64,000 nt of DNA, taken from contig NZ_CP028324.1 of NCBI RefSeq assembly GCF_003028855.1, forward strand, positions 3,720,001 to 3,784,000. Reading direction: 5' to 3'. Source of the DNA: Pseudoduganella armeniaca. Its GTDB lineage: Bacteria; Pseudomonadota; Gammaproteobacteria; Burkholderiales; Burkholderiaceae_D. A model generated the notes under the pieces. That model saw only the letters and a program-made list of their open reading frames with translations. It was not told where the DNA came from and ran no database searches. A program made the translations under genes and the position numbers. Positions 42,072-51,030 of the stretch are shown piece by piece (the first letter of the stretch is position 1; each line of letters starts with the position of its first letter).

Positions 42072-42695
42072 TTATTGTGATGCCGACTTGCCGCCCTTGC
42101 CGGAAGGCTGGCTCGCCGGCGTGCCCTGCACGTTGCCATGGAAGGAAGCGCCGCCGGCCTCACCATCGACCTGCAAGTTGCCGCCGCCGTCGGCCTGCAA
42201 ATGGCCATGCGCGCTGGTGCCGTTGCCGCGCTGGGCGTTATCGGACTGGAACGGGTCGCGGAACGAGCGGATCGACTCTTCCTGCTGTTGCTTGCTGCGG
42301 TCGCTCTCCTCGGCGGCGCTGCGTGCCACCTGGTCGGCCAGGGCACGCGCCGTGCGCGACGTTTCCTGCACGTGCTGCTCGGCGACACGGGCCAGTTCGA
42401 CCTGGGCATCGGCGGCGACGCGGCTGATGTGCTGCTGGTAGGCGCGCAGTTTTTCCGATGCCGGCTGGGCGCGCGACGCGGCGATCGAGATCACGTCGTC
42501 GGGGCGGTCGGTCGTCAGCAGCTTCTGGCCGGCGATGGCGCTTTCCTCGAGCAGGGTCTGGCCCAACTGGACGTTCAGCTGGCACAGCTCCTGGAAGGAG
42601 CGCGACAGCGATTTCGACATGTCGTTCAGGAAGGCCACCTGGGCATCCAGGTGCGTGCGCACTGCGGGCTTGACGGACGGGGAAAATGGGTACAT
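42072..42695 (-). CDS. Phasin family protein
   Basis: This 207-residue protein has a helical phasin_2-type region (about 10-140; FLNDMSKSLSRSFQELCQLN, HVQETSRTARALADQVARSA) that coats polyhydroxyalkanoate granules in this family. A low-complexity Gly/Ser/Gln/Asp tail (about 150-207) is also common. The gene ends 80 bp before a clear terminator and stands alone. A Pho-box-like site lies 173 bp upstream but points toward the divergent gene. Confidence 0.88.
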   Translation of the reverse strand: MYPFSPSVKPAVRTHLDAQVAFLNDMSKSLSRSFQELCQLNVQLGQTLLEESAIAGQKLLTTDRPDDVISIAASRAQPASEKLRAYQQHISRVAADAQVELARVAEQHVQETSRTARALADQVARSAAEESDRSKQQQEESIRSFRDPFQSDNAQRGNGTSAHGHLQADGGGNLQVDGEAGGASFHGNVQGTPASQPSGKGGKSASQ

Positions 42696-42867
42696 GGCTT
42701 ACCTTTGCATGTGGTGGGATTCACGACAAGGCAGCATGCCGCTGCCGGGCCGGCACCGCCTGCGCGGCACCTTGGTACACCCTACCCCCGTATATGACGC
42801 GCGTTTGACATATGGATGAGCCCTGCGGGGTGCGTCCGGCCCTGCGACGTCATCGGTGTGCGACAAA

Positions 42868-42885
42868 ATGTCATGAAAGTGTCAT
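42868..42885 (+). promoter_or_regulatory. Pho-box-like direct repeat
   Basis: The sequence ATGTCATGAAAGTGTCAT has two TGTCAT units (42869-42874, 42880-42885) spaced 11 bp apart, close to the PhoB consensus CTGTCAT-AWAW-CTGTCAY. It lies 73 bp before the CxxCH protein gene. A looser CGTCAT lies 21 bp further upstream. PhoB control is inferred. Confidence 0.5.
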
Positions 42886-42957
42886 CGCGGGTGACCGCCG
42901 CGACGGCCATTGCTACGATGGCCCTGTCGCCCCGCCGGGGCTTGCCGGGAGAGCACC

Positions 42958-44304
42958 ATGAACCGCCTGCCGTCGCGTCCAGCCGCGCTGTCGTCGCCCG
43001 CCTTGCTGCCGTGCGCCTTGTTGAGCGCACTGCTGCTGAGCCCTCCCGCCAGCGCGCTGGCGCTCGACGCCAAGATCAAGGCGGCGGCCCGGCAGGAGTT
43101 CCGCAAGTCCGCCCAGCGTCCCTGCCTGGCGGCGCAGCCGTGCTTCAAGGTGCGCAACAACTATCCCAAGCTGGCCAAGCCGGAAACCGTGCCCTGGCGC
43201 GACATCGACTACCGCACCGAGCCGGAGCGCTACCTGCGCGCCGTGCTGGCCTATATCGGCGCGGGCAACACGGCTGTCGACTGGCAGCTGCAGAAGAACC
43301 GCAAGCGCGACTGGTACCATGCCGCCTGGATGCACCCGGTGCGCGAACCGGTGCACGGCCTGACGTTCGAACGGGGCAGCCGCCTGCACGAACTGAGCGC
43401 AGCGCAGACGCGCCGCACCAACAACTGGGCCATCGGTTTCTACAACCGCCAGGGCGCCACCGCTTTTGCCAAGGTCTGGCGCGAGCGCAGCCAGCCCGAT
43501 ACGGCGGCCTTTGCCTTCCCTGAAGGGACCGTCAGCGCCAAGCTGCTGCTCACGGATGCGACGGACGAGGAAGCGCCCTACCTGGCCGGCAACAACCTGG
43601 CGTGGCAGGCCGACATCCGCGGCAACGGCCAACCCGTCACCCTGCGCCTGCTGCAGGTCGACGTGGCCGTCAAGAACGCGCCGCGCGATGGCCTGAACGG
43701 CTGGGTGTTCGGCACTTTCTATTTCGACGGCCGCGGCGGCCACGCCGACTACTGGGACAACCTGGTGCCGGCCGGCCTGGAATGGGGCACGTCGCCCACC
43801 TTCACCCGCGCCGACTTCGCGGCCGGCCAGCGGCCCGCACAGGGCTGGGTCAACCCGGTTGCCGAGGCGCTGTTCGCCACCCGCGCGCCGGACGGCAAGC
43901 TGGGCTACCTGGGCCGCATGAACGGCCCGGTGGACGATCCCCGCTCGAGCTGCCTGGCCTGCCACAGCCGGGCCATGGACATGCAGGGTGCGTCCGACCC
44001 GCCACTGTTCCCGCCGTTCGCGGCCAGCCGCATCCGCCCGGTCAGCGTGGCGCCGAACCAGACCTACGAGGCGGTGCTGTCGGCCGAGCCGGTGGACGAG
44101 GCGCAGGTCGCCTTCTTCTTCCGCAACCTGGCACCGGGCGAGTCGTTCGACGGCAGCCATCCCACGCTGGACTATTCGCTGCAACTGGCCAAGGGCGTCG
44201 AGCTGTGGCGGGCCTGGCTGGACAAGCGGCTGGCGGGCAGCGGGCCGCAGCCGCTGGCACCTGAAGCGCTGGCCGCGCCCGCCGGCGGCGGGCGCGGCAA
44301 CTAA
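42958..44304 (+). CDS. Secreted single-haem (CxxCH) protein of unknown function
   Basis: This 448-residue protein has a signal peptide (about 1-36, ending PASALA-LD), so it should be periplasmic. One haem c motif, SCLACHS, lies near residue 325 within DDPRSSCLACHSRAMDM, a pattern typical of cytochrome-like proteins. The remainder (NNWAIGFYNRQGA, GWVFGTFYFDGRGGHADYWD NLVPAGLEWG) resembles large uncharacterised periplasmic proteins with a single CxxCH. Haem attachment is predicted, and a distal axial Met cannot be assigned. The ATG at 42958 follows GGGAGAG. It is followed closely by a VOC-family gene. Confidence 0.75.
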   Translation: MNRLPSRPAALSSPALLPCALLSALLLSPPASALALDAKIKAAARQEFRKSAQRPCLAAQPCFKVRNNYPKLAKPETVPWRDIDYRTEPERYLRAVLAYIGAGNTAVDWQLQKNRKRDWYHAAWMHPVREPVHGLTFERGSRLHELSAAQTRRTNNWAIGFYNRQGATAFAKVWRERSQPDTAAFAFPEGTVSAKLLLTDATDEEAPYLAGNNLAWQADIRGNGQPVTLRLLQVDVAVKNAPRDGLNGWVFGTFYFDGRGGHADYWDNLVPAGLEWGTSPTFTRADFAAGQRPAQGWVNPVAEALFATRAPDGKLGYLGRMNGPVDDPRSSCLACHSRAMDMQGASDPPLFPPFAASRIRPVSVAPNQTYEAVLSAEPVDEAQVAFFFRNLAPGESFDGSHPTLDYSLQLAKGVELWRAWLDKRLAGSGPQPLAPEALAAPAGGGRGN

Positions 44305-44323
44305 CACTTCGAAAGGACGACCC

Positions 44324-44689
44324 ATGAAACGTGTGACCGGCATCGGCGGCATCTTCTTCCAGGCCCGCGACGCGAAGGCCCTGCGCGCGTGGTACCAGCA
44401 ACACCTCGGCATCGACGTGCAGGACTGGGGTGGCAGCGCATTCCGGGGCGCCGACGGCGACCTGACCACCTGGAATATCTCCCCGGCCGGCAACGACAGC
44501 TACGCGCCCAGCGCGGCGCCGTTCATGATCAACTACCGGGTGGACGACCTGGACGCGCTGCTCGACGCATTGCGCGACGAGGGCTGCCACGTGATCGGCA
44601 GCGAGGCCTCGGTCTACGGCAAGTTCGGCTGGGTGCTGGACCCGGAGGGCAACAAGGTCGAGTTGTGGGAGCCGCCGGACGACGTTTGA
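44324..44689 (+). CDS. VOC family protein (glyoxalase/bleomycin-resistance fold)
   Basis: This 121-residue protein has one VOC domain with two beta-alpha-beta-beta-beta halves: GIGGIFFQARDAKALRAWYQ QHLGI and MINYRVDDLDALLDALRDEG, ending in GWVLDPEGNKVELWEPP. Metal-ligand positions include the terminal Glu (VELWE). There is no signal peptide. It starts 19 bp after the CxxCH gene with GAAAGGA upstream, so the two may be co-transcribed. The substrate cannot be assigned. Confidence 0.88.
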   Translation: MKRVTGIGGIFFQARDAKALRAWYQQHLGIDVQDWGGSAFRGADGDLTTWNISPAGNDSYAPSAAPFMINYRVDDLDALLDALRDEGCHVIGSEASVYGKFGWVLDPEGNKVELWEPPDDV

Positions 44690-44699
44690 AGCATCGGGT

Positions 44700-45565
44700 T
44701 TACTCGGCCGCCTGGTCGCTCCGGCACGAACTCAGCGCCCCGGCAGCCGGACATTCCACGCCGACCGGCGACGTCACGCGCCTGTCCTTGACCCAGTCCG
44801 CGATGGCCCGCATCACCACGCGCTCGCGCCCGACAAAGCCATGCTGCGTGAACGCCTCGCAAGCCTGGCCGCGCACGCCCGCCGCGCCGGTTACGCTGAT
44901 CAGCGGCAGCTCGCCACGGCGCGCGGCGATGCCGGCATAGCGCGTCAGCGCGCATGGATCCTCCTTGTGATGCACGAACAACTGCGGCACGCGCGCCTCG
45001 GACCAGTCGAAGTCGCGCAGCGCGGCGCCGTGGCCGTCCGCGCCCGGGTCGGTAAACGTGGCCGTGTGGATGGCACCGTCGATCGTGCCGCCCAGCGCGC
45101 GCGCCAGCATTGCGCTCGACAGCGTGCCGTAGCTGGTGCCCGCCACGTAAACCTGGCGCGCGCCGAACTCGCGCTTGACCAGGCCGATCACGTCCGACAC
45201 GTCCGCCGCATGCGTGGCCGACGTGCGGTAGGCGTCGTTACAGGAAGACCAGCGGTCCAGCGGGCAGTCCACCATCACCGTGAAGATGTCCTCGTCGGCC
45301 AGATGGCGGCGGGCCCGCACCAGGAAATTACCGGCCAGCTCGTACCTGGGCTGCCCGCCCTCCTCGCGCAAACGCAGCACGCCAGGATAGCCGGGGAACA
45401 GCAGCACGGCGGTCGATGGCATCGTGCCGGTGCGCTGCTCCACCAGGATGCGCAGTTCGCGGCCGCGCCCCCGCCCTGCGCCAGCGCGCCGGACATGGCA
45501 GCGGACAGCGCCAACGTCATGCCGGCGGCAAGGACGCCGGCACGAAGCATGAATCGACTCGCCAT
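44700..45565 (-). CDS. Secreted alpha/beta hydrolase, one apparent frameshift after the signal peptide
   Basis: The signal peptide is in one frame (ATG at 45563-45565; MASRFMLRAGVLAAGM...GALAQ) and the hydrolase domain in another (44700 to about 45470). Adding one base to the run of five C at 45468-45472 joins them into a single protein of about 288 residues. The domain has VLLFPGYPG near its start, the nucleophile motif GTSYGT, and candidate acid and His residues further on (HHKED, FTQHGF). It is probably periplasmic. Substrate unknown. The break is likely a base-calling error; otherwise the mature domain would lack its signal peptide. Confidence 0.78.
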
Positions 45566-45641
45566 GCGTCGCTCCGAAAGCTGATGACGCGTCGATTATA
45601 TTGCAAATTTCTTAACTGATCGACACCGGGCGGTCCGTCCC

Positions 45642-46151
45642 TCAGCGCTCGTCGAGCCACGCCAGGAAGTCCTGTGCGGTGTCGCCCGACAGCTCCAGCG
45701 CGGCGCGCGCGATGGCGTCGTGGCCCTTGGCCGCCGCCAGTGCGGCCAGGGCGCAGGCAGTGAAGTCCTCGTCCCAGGGCTGCGCCGCGGCCGCGGCGAC
45801 CAGGCCAGGCAGGCGCGCCAGGGCTTCCGTGTAGGCGGGCGCCAGGTCGGCCGGCAACGCGGTGCCGTTAGCGCGCCGGCAGATCTCGACCCAGGCGGGG
45901 AAATGCAGGTAGTCGGCCGACGCGCGGGTCGGGTCGATCGCCATCGCGGCGACCACGTGGGGGACCGCCGCGAACGAGGCCGAGTACACCTCGCCCTGGT
46001 GCGCCAGCGCGCTCCACAGCGAGAACCAGGGCTCCGCGTCCCCCGCCGCCGCCGGCAGCGAAGCGAGTCGCGCCAGCAGGCTGGGAATGCCGGCCGCGTC
46101 GCCATAGGCGGTTTCCAAGGTCAGCCAGAGGGGATCGTCGAGACTCAACAT
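45642..46151 (-). CDS. Hypothetical protein with HEAT-like helical repeats
   Basis: This 169-residue, mostly helical protein begins MLSLDDPLWLTLETAYGDAA. The segment LWSALAHQGEVYSASFAAVPHVVAAM resembles HEAT-like repeats of proteins found near polymorphic toxins, but the match is loose. I chose the ATG at 46149-46151 because AAAGGA lies about 10 nt upstream; a second ATG three codons earlier is too close to that site. Function is unknown. Confidence 0.65.
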   Translation of the reverse strand: MLSLDDPLWLTLETAYGDAAGIPSLLARLASLPAAAGDAEPWFSLWSALAHQGEVYSASFAAVPHVVAAMAIDPTRASADYLHFPAWVEICRRANGTALPADLAPAYTEALARLPGLVAAAAAQPWDEDFTACALAALAAAKGHDAIARAALELSGDTAQDFLAWLDER

Positions 46152-46304
46152 GCGGTGCATTCCTTTCGGTGGTGGTCGGGCAGGAGGCCGCTGCCGCGGC
46201 GCAGTGTGGACAGACGCGCGGGCGGCCACGGGGGCATCATGCCGCATGCGCGCGGCCGGGTCCAGGCCAGGGCGGCGCCGGCGCGCAGCCGAAGCGCGTG
46301 GCCC

Positions 46305-46601
46305 TTACCTGTGGCCGTGCTCCCGCACCAGCTGGAGCAGGCGTTCGAACGATGCCCCCATTGCCTGGTCGGCGGCGGTATAGGTCTCGGCCTGGCCGCC
46401 GGCCGTGATCGTGAGGCGGTAGCTGCGGCCGTCGCGCAGCGCCGCCGGCGCTGCCTGCGCCCCGGCGGCCCGGACTGCGCTGGCCAGGGCCTGGCACTCG
46501 GCCGCGACCGCGGCCGGCAGCGCGGCGCAATCGAGCACGATCGGCCGGTTCAATCCGGGCAGTGCGGCAAAGCCGCCTTGTGTCACCAGTTCGATGCGCA
46601 T
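46305..46601 (-). CDS. Emfourin-like protealysin inhibitor
   Basis: This 98-residue protein begins MRIELVTQGGFAALPGLNRP and contains SYRLTITAGGQAETY, the look of emfourin, the inhibitor encoded next to protealysin-like M4 proteases. The protease gene ends 6 bp upstream on the same strand, so the two form an operon. In the known pair emfourin blocks the protease and is also cytosolic. Family assignment rests on size, motif and this exact neighbour. Confidence 0.82.
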   Translation of the reverse strand: MRIELVTQGGFAALPGLNRPIVLDCAALPAAVAAECQALASAVRAAGAQAAPAALRDGRSYRLTITAGGQAETYTAADQAMGASFERLLQLVREHGHR

Positions 46602-46607
46602 GGCAGG

Positions 46608-47689
46608 CTACAGCACGCCGACGTCCTGCCAGGCCTTGGCGACGGCTTTCGACTGCGTGCTGCCAGCGCCGTGCAGCTTGTCCGCGCTGGCCTGCGTCAG
46701 CTTGGCGAACTGCTCGAAGGTGGCGTTGGGTTTCAGGCGCGCGTCCAGCAAGGTCTCGTACCAGATCCGCCCGGCCTCGTCCCAGGCATTGCCGCCGACG
46801 GCGACGGCGACCAGGTAGAACGCCTTGTTCGGAATACCGGAATTGATGTGGACGCCGCCGTTGTCCTCGACCGTGTGCACGTAGTCCTTCATGTGCGCCG
46901 GTTGCGGGTCCTTGCCCAGCACCGGATCGTCGTAGGCGGTGCCGGGTGCCTTCATCGAGCGCAGCGCCAGGCGCGTCGGGCCCGGCTCGGCGAACAGGTC
47001 GGCGCCGATCAGCCAGTCGGCCTGGTCAGCGGACTGGCCCAGCTTGTACTGCTTGACGAGCGAGCCGAACACGTCGGACATCGATTCGTTCAGCGCGCCC
47101 GACTGCCCCTGGTAGGCCAGGGCCGCCTCGATTTCCGTGACGCCATGCGTCAGCTCGTGGCCGATCACGTCCAGCGACGCGGTAAAGCGCTTGAACAGCG
47201 TCTGGTCGCCGTCGCCGAACACCATCTGGCTGCCGTTCCAGAACGCGTTGTCGTAGTCCTTGCCGTAGTGGACGGTCGCATGCAGCGGCAGCCCCGCATC
47301 GTCGATGGAATTGCGGTTGAACTCCTTGAAGAACAGGTCGTAGGTGGCGCCCAGGCCATCGTAGGCCTCGTCCACGGCCGCGTCGCCAGTCGCCGCCGCG
47401 CCTTCGGCGCGCACCACGTCACCAGGCAGCGTCTGCTTGTTCTTCGCGGTGTAGACGGTCCGCTTCAGCACCGGTTCCGTGCCGGGCATGACCGCGATGC
47501 GCGCCCGCGGCGCGCTTGCTAGCGCGATCGCGCTGGTGGCACGGAAGGTGCGGAACGAGAAGTCGGCCGACAGCGTGTCGATGGCGAAGGCACGCTGGGC
47601 CGCGGTGCCGTTCTTGGCGATGGCGGCCAGCAGGTACGGCGGCATGATGCAGTACAAGGAATGACGGTGGGGGTGGCTTGGTTACACAT
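46608..47689 (-). CDS. M4 family metalloprotease of the protealysin type, one apparent frameshift at the N-terminus
   Basis: The catalytic part (to about 47657) is intact: HELTH zinc motif, the third ligand in GALNESMSD, and the C-terminal domain. The PPL motif of the protealysin pro-peptide (CIMPPYLL) is present, and there is no signal peptide, as in protealysin. The natural start appears to be the ATG at 47687-47689 (GGAGAAG upstream), giving MCNQATPHRHSLYCIMPPYL, if one base is added to the G run at 47669-47673. As read, only a TTG start at 47657 is in frame. Length is about 360 residues with the repair. It pairs with the emfourin gene downstream. Confidence 0.85.
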
Positions 47690-48014
47690 ATCTTCTCCGC
47701 GGAAATGCTCGATGGAACCAGTGGTCGGCACTGGCGCACCCGCTTGGACGCATGCCAGGCCATGATGACACTATGACACATAAGCGCGAATCGCGCCGCC
47801 GGGCCGCCGCTGCTCAGTGCGCTTGCTACGCCTGGCAATCGCCGCTGAGTAGCTCGTGGACGATGAGCTGCGTGACCGCTGCGCCGCCGCGCTTGCCCAA
47901 AAAATCCTTGACCTTGCCTGGCGAAATACTCGTTTGTCCCCCGCGCCGCCGCCCTCACACTGATACCGGCTGCATCGCATCGAGCAGGCGGCACATCGTC
48001 AAGGAGGATCAGAC
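47690..48014. other. Gap without a supported gene
   Basis: No convincing gene is seen in this 325-bp gap. On the minus strand, a possible 51-residue frame from an ATG at 47978-47980 to a TAG at 47826-47828 (ending KDFLGKRGGAAVTQLIVHEL) becomes continuous only if one base is added to the C run at 47938-47942. It is too uncertain to call. Confidence 0.4.
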
Positions 48015-48158
48015 ATGTACAGGAGGATTGCCGGTCCGCCGAGAACGGACTACCTGGCCAACCCAGCCGGCGCCGCGCGGCGCCGGGCCCTGTCGCGCCG
48101 CCCGTACTGGCGCGCCTTGCTGGAACTTTTCGCCTGGCTCAGATGGCGCTGCCGCTGA
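48015..48158 (+). CDS. Possible small Arg-rich protein (47 aa)
   Basis: The 47-codon frame starts at an ATG with a near-perfect ribosome site (AAGGAGGAT, 7 nt upstream) and ends in TGA at 48156-48158. The product starts MYRRIAGPPRTDYLANPAG, is rich in Arg and Trp, and ends LLELFAWLRWRCR. The ribosome site is the main evidence; the protein resembles nothing I know. Confidence 0.4.
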   Translation: MYRRIAGPPRTDYLANPAGAARRRALSRRPYWRALLELFAWLRWRCR

Positions 48159-48594
48159 GGAGGCGGCCGCAGCGCGGACGGGTATCGGCGTCCACGCAAC
48201 TGCCCCGCGTGACGCCCAGCAGCCGCGGCATGCAGCGGACGCGCCCAGGTGCTGGCCAGCACGTGCCGGTGATCGACGGCACAATTCGCATTGTAATTAT
48301 TGCATTATAATGCCGCGCGCAAATGGGCAGTGGTTGCCGGTTGCGCAGGTCGGCTTGTCGGACAGCGCATCGCAGCGCGCTCGTGGCGCACCCGGGATGA
48401 CGCTTTGCCCGCTTTTGAAACCGCGATTTGATGCGGCGCGAATACCTTGTCCGCGCTGGGTATCGGACAAGGCAGCCACATTTGTCGTGCGTTATGGTTG
48501 GCATCCAGCCCGGCATCTACTTGTACGGGCGCGCTTCGGCGGACCGGCATCTGGCCGAAGCATATTTCTACTTGTATATTCTCAGGAGACTACA
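48159..48594. other. Gap with an AT-rich palindrome
   Basis: No gene is supported in these 436 bp. At 48283-48313 an AT-rich island in otherwise GC-rich DNA contains GCATTGTAATTATT followed by the perfect 12-bp palindrome GCATTATAATGC (48302-48313), which includes TATAAT. It could be a promoter with an operator, of the sort used by metal-responsive regulators, for the secreted protein at 48595. A TATATT lies near 48576. Confidence 0.45.
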
Positions 48595-48987
48595 GTGCAG
48601 TTCACAAAAATCGTTGCGGCCGCAAGCCTCGCGCTTGCGGCGTCCATGGCGATGGCCCAGTCGGCGCCAAAAAGCGTCGACTTGGCCAAGCTTTACGGGC
48701 GTTATGAGAAGGCCGGCTATTCATCCCTCGAGCTGCTGGAAACGAGCAAGGGCGTGCTGATTTCAGGCGTGGTGCTCGGTGTCGGTGAATCGTTCGACGG
48801 CAATTCGATCCTGAAAGCCGGCGCACGCGCCAACTCGCCGGAAATCGCGCGCCTGAGCGCTGCCGATGAGGCGCAGGGAAATAAACTGAATGCCTTGCAG
48901 GCCGGCGCCAAGTTCAGCGCCGTTTGCGACCTAGGGTTCTCCTCGGGCGCAAGATATATGTCGTTTCAAGACTGCGTTTTCAAATAA
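48595..48987 (+). CDS. Secreted small protein with OB-fold-like (tRNA_anti-like) domain
   Basis: This 130-residue protein starts at the GTG at 48595 (CAGGAGACTACA upstream) with a clear signal peptide (VQFTKIVAAASLALAASMAM AQ). The mature part (KGVLISGVVLGVGESFDGNS, FSAVCDLGFSSGARYMSFQD CVFK) has the short strand pattern and paired Cys residues of small periplasmic OB-fold proteins. The domain assignment is tentative. The open frame reaches far upstream, but nothing there looks coding. Confidence 0.65.
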   Translation: MQFTKIVAAASLALAASMAMAQSAPKSVDLAKLYGRYEKAGYSSLELLETSKGVLISGVVLGVGESFDGNSILKAGARANSPEIARLSAADEAQGNKLNALQAGAKFSAVCDLGFSSGARYMSFQDCVFK

Positions 48988-49141
48988 GGCGGCTTGACGT
49001 GGCATCATCCGGGCGTGCCGGCGGCAGCCCGGTGACCGAGCAGGCAGCACCGGCGGGCCACATGGTCGTCGGCGCTGGGAGACCCGCGGCGAACGCCGCT
49101 GCATCGCCCGCTGTTCGAGCGCGCCACGCCAGACCAGGGTA

Positions 49142-49660
49142 TCAGGGCCGACTCGTGGCGGCGCGCCAGCAGCCCAGGTCGAGATACATGACATACGCCG
49201 CGACATAACCCTGTTGCGGATGCGCGAACGCCCCCGGAATCCTGCCCACCCGCCTGAAGCCCACCGAACGGTATAACGCCAGCGCGGCATGGTTGGTGGC
49301 GACCACCTGGTTGAATTGCATGGCGCAAAATCCCGCCGCCCGTGCCGTATCCAGGCAATGCGCCAGCAGCATGCGACCGAGGCCGCACCCGCGCGCCGCG
49401 TGGGCCACCAGGAATGTGGCGGTGGCGACGTGCGAACCGCGCCCCGGCATGTTGGCGCCGTAGCGATACATGCCCAGCAGGGAATCGCCCTGGCAGGCCA
49501 GCACGCACCCGGCAGCGCCCAGCCACTGGCCGTCGATGAAGTCCGCACCAACATCGTCATGGAACGGCAGCGTGTCGCCTTCCGTCGTCACCGACCGCAG
49601 TAACGCCAGCATTGCTGGCGCATCCATTGGGGTGGCAGTGCGCAAGGTGGGCTCGCTCAT
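49142..49660 (-). CDS. GNAT family N-acetyltransferase
   Basis: This 172-residue protein has one GNAT domain: MLALLRSVTTEGDTLPFHDD near the start, acetyl-CoA-binding loop RGCGLGRMLLAHCLDTAR, and the C-terminal NHAALALYRSVGFRRVGRIP. The substrate is unknown; it resembles the broad PhnO/RimI-like group. The ATG at 49658-49660 follows CCGGAGGAC. Confidence 0.88.
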   Translation of the reverse strand: MSEPTLRTATPMDAPAMLALLRSVTTEGDTLPFHDDVGADFIDGQWLGAAGCVLACQGDSLLGMYRYGANMPGRGSHVATATFLVAHAARGCGLGRMLLAHCLDTARAAGFCAMQFNQVVATNHAALALYRSVGFRRVGRIPGAFAHPQQGYVAAYVMYLDLGCWRAATSRP

Positions 49661-49853
49661 GGTGTCCTCCGGTCATGGGTTCGTGGCAGCCGCCTTGTCC
49701 ATCGCATACGAGTGGACTGCCTGGCGACGCAGCTTACGCGAGAATGGTCATTTCGCCAAGATCGGCGCCTCCGCCCCGAACGGCTTGGACGGCTCGCCCT
49801 CCCAACCCGGTCGATCGGGACCGCTGCCCGCGCGCCCGACTTACCTGTTCCGC

Positions 49854-50096
49854 CTACCAGCGATTTTCGGGATCGGTGCGGCGTTCAGGCGGGTCGCCCG
49901 CCTCGAAACCGGCGACGAACAGCAGCAGCAATTCGCTGGGCACCTTCGCGTGTCCCGCTTCCAGCAAATCGTTGGCGATCCTCGTCAGCTCGACCGGGGT
50001 GGCCTTGGCATCCATATTGTCGACTGCATGTCTCGTCACCTTGCCCAGTTCGAACGCTAACTCGGCAATGACGGTTTTTTCTTCGGTGGCGCTCAT
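49854..50096 (-). CDS. Small hypothetical protein (80 aa)
   Basis: This 80-residue acidic, helical protein begins MSATEEKTVIAELAFELGKV and contains PVELTRIANDLLEAGHAKVP. It has no signal peptide or Cys motif. The ribosome site is modest (AAAGAG). It lies near an Imm33-like gene and could be part of a small immunity cluster, but nothing in the sequence proves that. Confidence 0.55.
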   Translation of the reverse strand: MSATEEKTVIAELAFELGKVTRHAVDNMDAKATPVELTRIANDLLEAGHAKVPSELLLLFVAGFEAGDPPERRTDPENRW

Positions 50097-50236
50097 TCAC
50101 ACTCTTTCATCTTGGCTGCGCGGTGGTCCACGCCGGAGGCTTTGCAGGCCGAAACCGGCCCGCTGGCGCAGCATAGCAGCTTGCCGTCGGGAGCGACCAC
50201 GCGTGCCGACAGCGGTCCCGATGCCGGCATCGCCCT

Positions 50237-50661
50237 TGCATGCCGTGACCAACTCGATCGACATCGCCGAACTCCTGGGCAAGCGCGATGGCGTGGAGTT
50301 GCACCTCACCGGAGGCCAGTTCAATCCGTGGCAGCGCAGCCTGGAAGGCGCCCAGGCCCGGCAGGCCATTGCGCAATGCCAGTTCGACAAGCTGGTCCTG
50401 GGCGCCTGCGCCATCGATCCGCTGGGCCTGACCTGTCCATCCGGCGATGAAGCGGCGCTCAAGGGAGCAATGATGCGCCAGGCCAGCCAGGTGATCGTGG
50501 TTGCGGATGCGTCGAAATTTGGCAAGGCGTTCCTGCACCGCCTCTGTACGTTCGAGGGCGTCGATCTGCTCGTGACGGACACCGCACCGTCGGCTGCCAC
50601 GGCGGCGGCGCTGGCCGCGGTCGGCGTGGAGGTCGTGCTGGCGGGTACCGCGGCGCAATGA
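50237..50661 (+). pseudogene. Remnant of a DeoR-family transcriptional regulator
   Basis: From about 50237 the frame encodes the C-terminal half of a DeoR/GlpR sensor domain: VTNSIDIAELLGKRDGVELH LTGGQFNP, then FDKLVLGACAIDPLGLTCPS, then MMRQASQVIVVADASKFGK. The N-terminal HTH is absent: the upstream gene on the other strand ends the room for it. A further fragment (SGATTRADSGPDAGIALA, about 50185-50240) is in a different frame, and the join needs a +1 shift and lost sequence, not a simple one-base deletion. It is therefore a truncated, decayed gene. Confidence 0.7.
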
Positions 50662-50683
50662 CAGGACCGTCACTGCCAGGACA

Positions 50684-51030
50684 TCAATCCAATCCGGCGC
50701 CGTGATAGACGTCCTCGTACTCCTCCGTAACGATGAAACGCCAACCGGGCGCCAGCCCGAGATACGGCAGTACCAAGGGCGCCCACTCATATAGGTGAAC
50801 ACCGTGCAGCGGCAGGTAGAAGTCCGGGTCGTCGGATGGCGCTTCCTCGCCACCCCAGAAAAACCAACCGGAGATGGCAGCATCGGGTACGATGCGTACC
50901 CCATGGATGGGCCGGGCGCCCTCCCTGACATTGCGCGCTATGCCGACCTTCATGTTCAAGTCGCATGCCACGAAGGGGCATCGTATTTCCTGCAGATCTG
51001 CTGCTGGAGCGCTTTCAGTTTCTCATCCAT
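50684..51030 (-). CDS. Imm33-like (DUF2185) protein, one apparent frameshift
   Basis: The protein begins at the ATG at 51028-51030 (MDEKLKALQQQICRKYDAP) and continues in another frame (FVACDLNMKVGIARNVREGA, then ISGWFFWGGEEAPSDDPDFY). Adding one base to the G run at 50975-50978 joins them into about 115 residues. The body matches the look of Imm33/DUF2185, a family found among toxin-immunity proteins; no toxin gene is adjacent. As read, the second part could start only at a GTG at 50969-50971. Confidence 0.7.
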
